Shown piece after piece: positions 63,127-64,000 of a stretch of DNA of 64,000 nucleotides. The position numbers were made by a program, and so were the translations under genes. Each line of letters starts with the position of its first letter. The stretch's first letter is position 1. This DNA comes from Siphonodentalium dalli (lineage: Eukaryota > Mollusca > Scaphopoda > Gadilida > Siphonodentaliidae): contig CP136066.1 in assembly GCA_032622095.1 (NCBI GenBank), positions 60,544,609-60,608,608 on the forward strand, written 5' to 3'. A model generated the notes under the pieces. It was not told the DNA's origin and ran no database searches. It worked only from the letters and a program-made list of their open reading frames with translations.

Positions 63127-63551
63127 TTAACCCTTTACCCAACAGAACGGCCCTGTGCCAATGCATTCTCTTATATATAAGAGAATGCATTGGCTTAACA
63201 CATATTAAAAATGATAAATTTGTCAAAGAATGTAGAAAAATATTATAAAAAATGTTAAAAAATGTAAAATAAAATTATAAAATTGTTAAAGAATGTAAGA
63301 AAAAATGGTAAAAAGTGTTAAAAAAGATTATTTTTTTAGGCCAATGCATTCTCTTATATATGCGAGGCGACCTATGGTCGACTCGCATATATAAGAGAAT
63401 GCATTGGCACAGGGCATAACTGTAACCATCACAATGTGGTCAATGGGCCGGTTCCAATGATATCCATATTTGTATGGTTCTATTGAGACAGACCGAAGAT
63501 ATTTTAGGCTGTTGAAGCTTTATTTGGCCGGTTTGTTGGGTAAAGGGTTAA
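63127..63551. mobile_element. TTAA MITE, subfamily A, one hairpin collapsed
   Basis: TTAACCCTTTACCCAACA to GTTTGTTGGGTAAAGGGTTAA. The first hairpin (63162-63199) has lost its central loop and is now a plain 38-bp palindrome. The second (63339-63408) is complete. The AT spacer is expanded with TGTTAAAGAATGTAAGAAAA-like repeats. Confidence 0.88.
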
Positions 63552-63885
63552 CGAAAGTTCAGTGGATAGAAATATCATCCTTAAAGCGCTGCATGGTCTT
63601 CGTAATATGTTCTGGTTGCAACAAATGGTATTGAAATTCCTATCAAAACATTAACATTGTAAAATGTCGTAGCATTAACAATTATTATTAACAATTATTA
63701 TATACGATCTAGATTTTCAAAGAAAAGTTTCAAATTAAAATCGTTCTTCAACATAACTGCAATGGGGGGTGGTTTGCATCCTGTCATTCAACAAAGGACG
63801 GTCCTAGAACTCAGGAATCGATTTGCTTGTTGACGAGTGCATTTGCATTCATAAGATATTCATAGATTTTTGGAGAACAATGTAC

Positions 63886-64000
63886 AGTAATGCTCTTAAG
63901 TAATCGACTCCTTAACCACAGCAGAATTATGGGTAACTTTTCAGGATTTAGTCGGAAATATGGCTTGTTGCCATACATCGGAAAGCTCTCGGGGAGAGCT
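63886..64000. mobile_element. Left part of Tc1/mariner-type MITE at window edge
   Basis: TACAGTAATGCTCTTAAGTA, ATCGACTCCTTAACCACAGC and GTCGGAAATATGGCTTGTTG match 2633-2730. The element continues past the right edge. Confidence 0.6.

Overview
This is a stretch of animal genomic DNA, not prokaryotic DNA. It has a multi-exon gene with GT-AG introns, long AT-rich introns, and dense non-autonomous DNA transposons (MITEs). The encoded Rtf1 is clearly metazoan. The dispersed repeats, such as those around 'gggtcataactctg', together with the high MITE load, look like those of a mollusc or another lophotrochozoan. That placement is an inference and cannot be settled from this window.

One gene dominates. 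Fifteen plus-strand exons from 19826 to 63034 encode the first 606 residues of RTF1, the Paf1-complex-associated transcription elongation factor. They cover the acidic N-terminus, the histone-modification domain, the Plus3 domain and the following coiled coil. The C-terminus lies beyond the right edge. All fourteen junctions keep frame. Intron 8 is about 12.6 kb and made mostly of repeats. A second gene starts on the minus strand: a 247-codon ORF (14018-14761) with two tandem B-box zinc fingers, probably a first exon with its donor at 14038. Its later exons were not found. The two genes diverge, about 5 kb apart.

The rest is transposon-derived. Recognisable elements include four hAT-like elements or MITE groups with perfect 8-bp target duplications (684-1936, 5465-5715, 27966-28904, 41415-42761, 62286-62577, and an 88-bp hairpin at 50450-50537). 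A 65-bp-TIR element with a 9-bp duplication (47528-48694) has its empty site preserved at 44087-44095. More than a dozen piggyBac-like TTAA-flanked MITEs share one hairpin module. A 375-bp MITE lies just upstream of exons 3, 5 and 9. There are also long G/C-run tandem arrays and a ~345-bp tandem repeat.

The most unusual signal is that three splice junctions of the same gene lie inside tandem arrays that copy the junction itself. These are the exon 4 acceptor (old, degenerate, ~90-120 bp units), the exon 9 donor (48 bp x 4) and the exon 14 donor (~45 bp x 14). The extra copies supply decoy splice sites, and in the sequence they all lead to in-frame stops. Several TIR elements also carry short ORFs opening with ATGGCG behind promoter-like sequence, which suggests captured host first exons.
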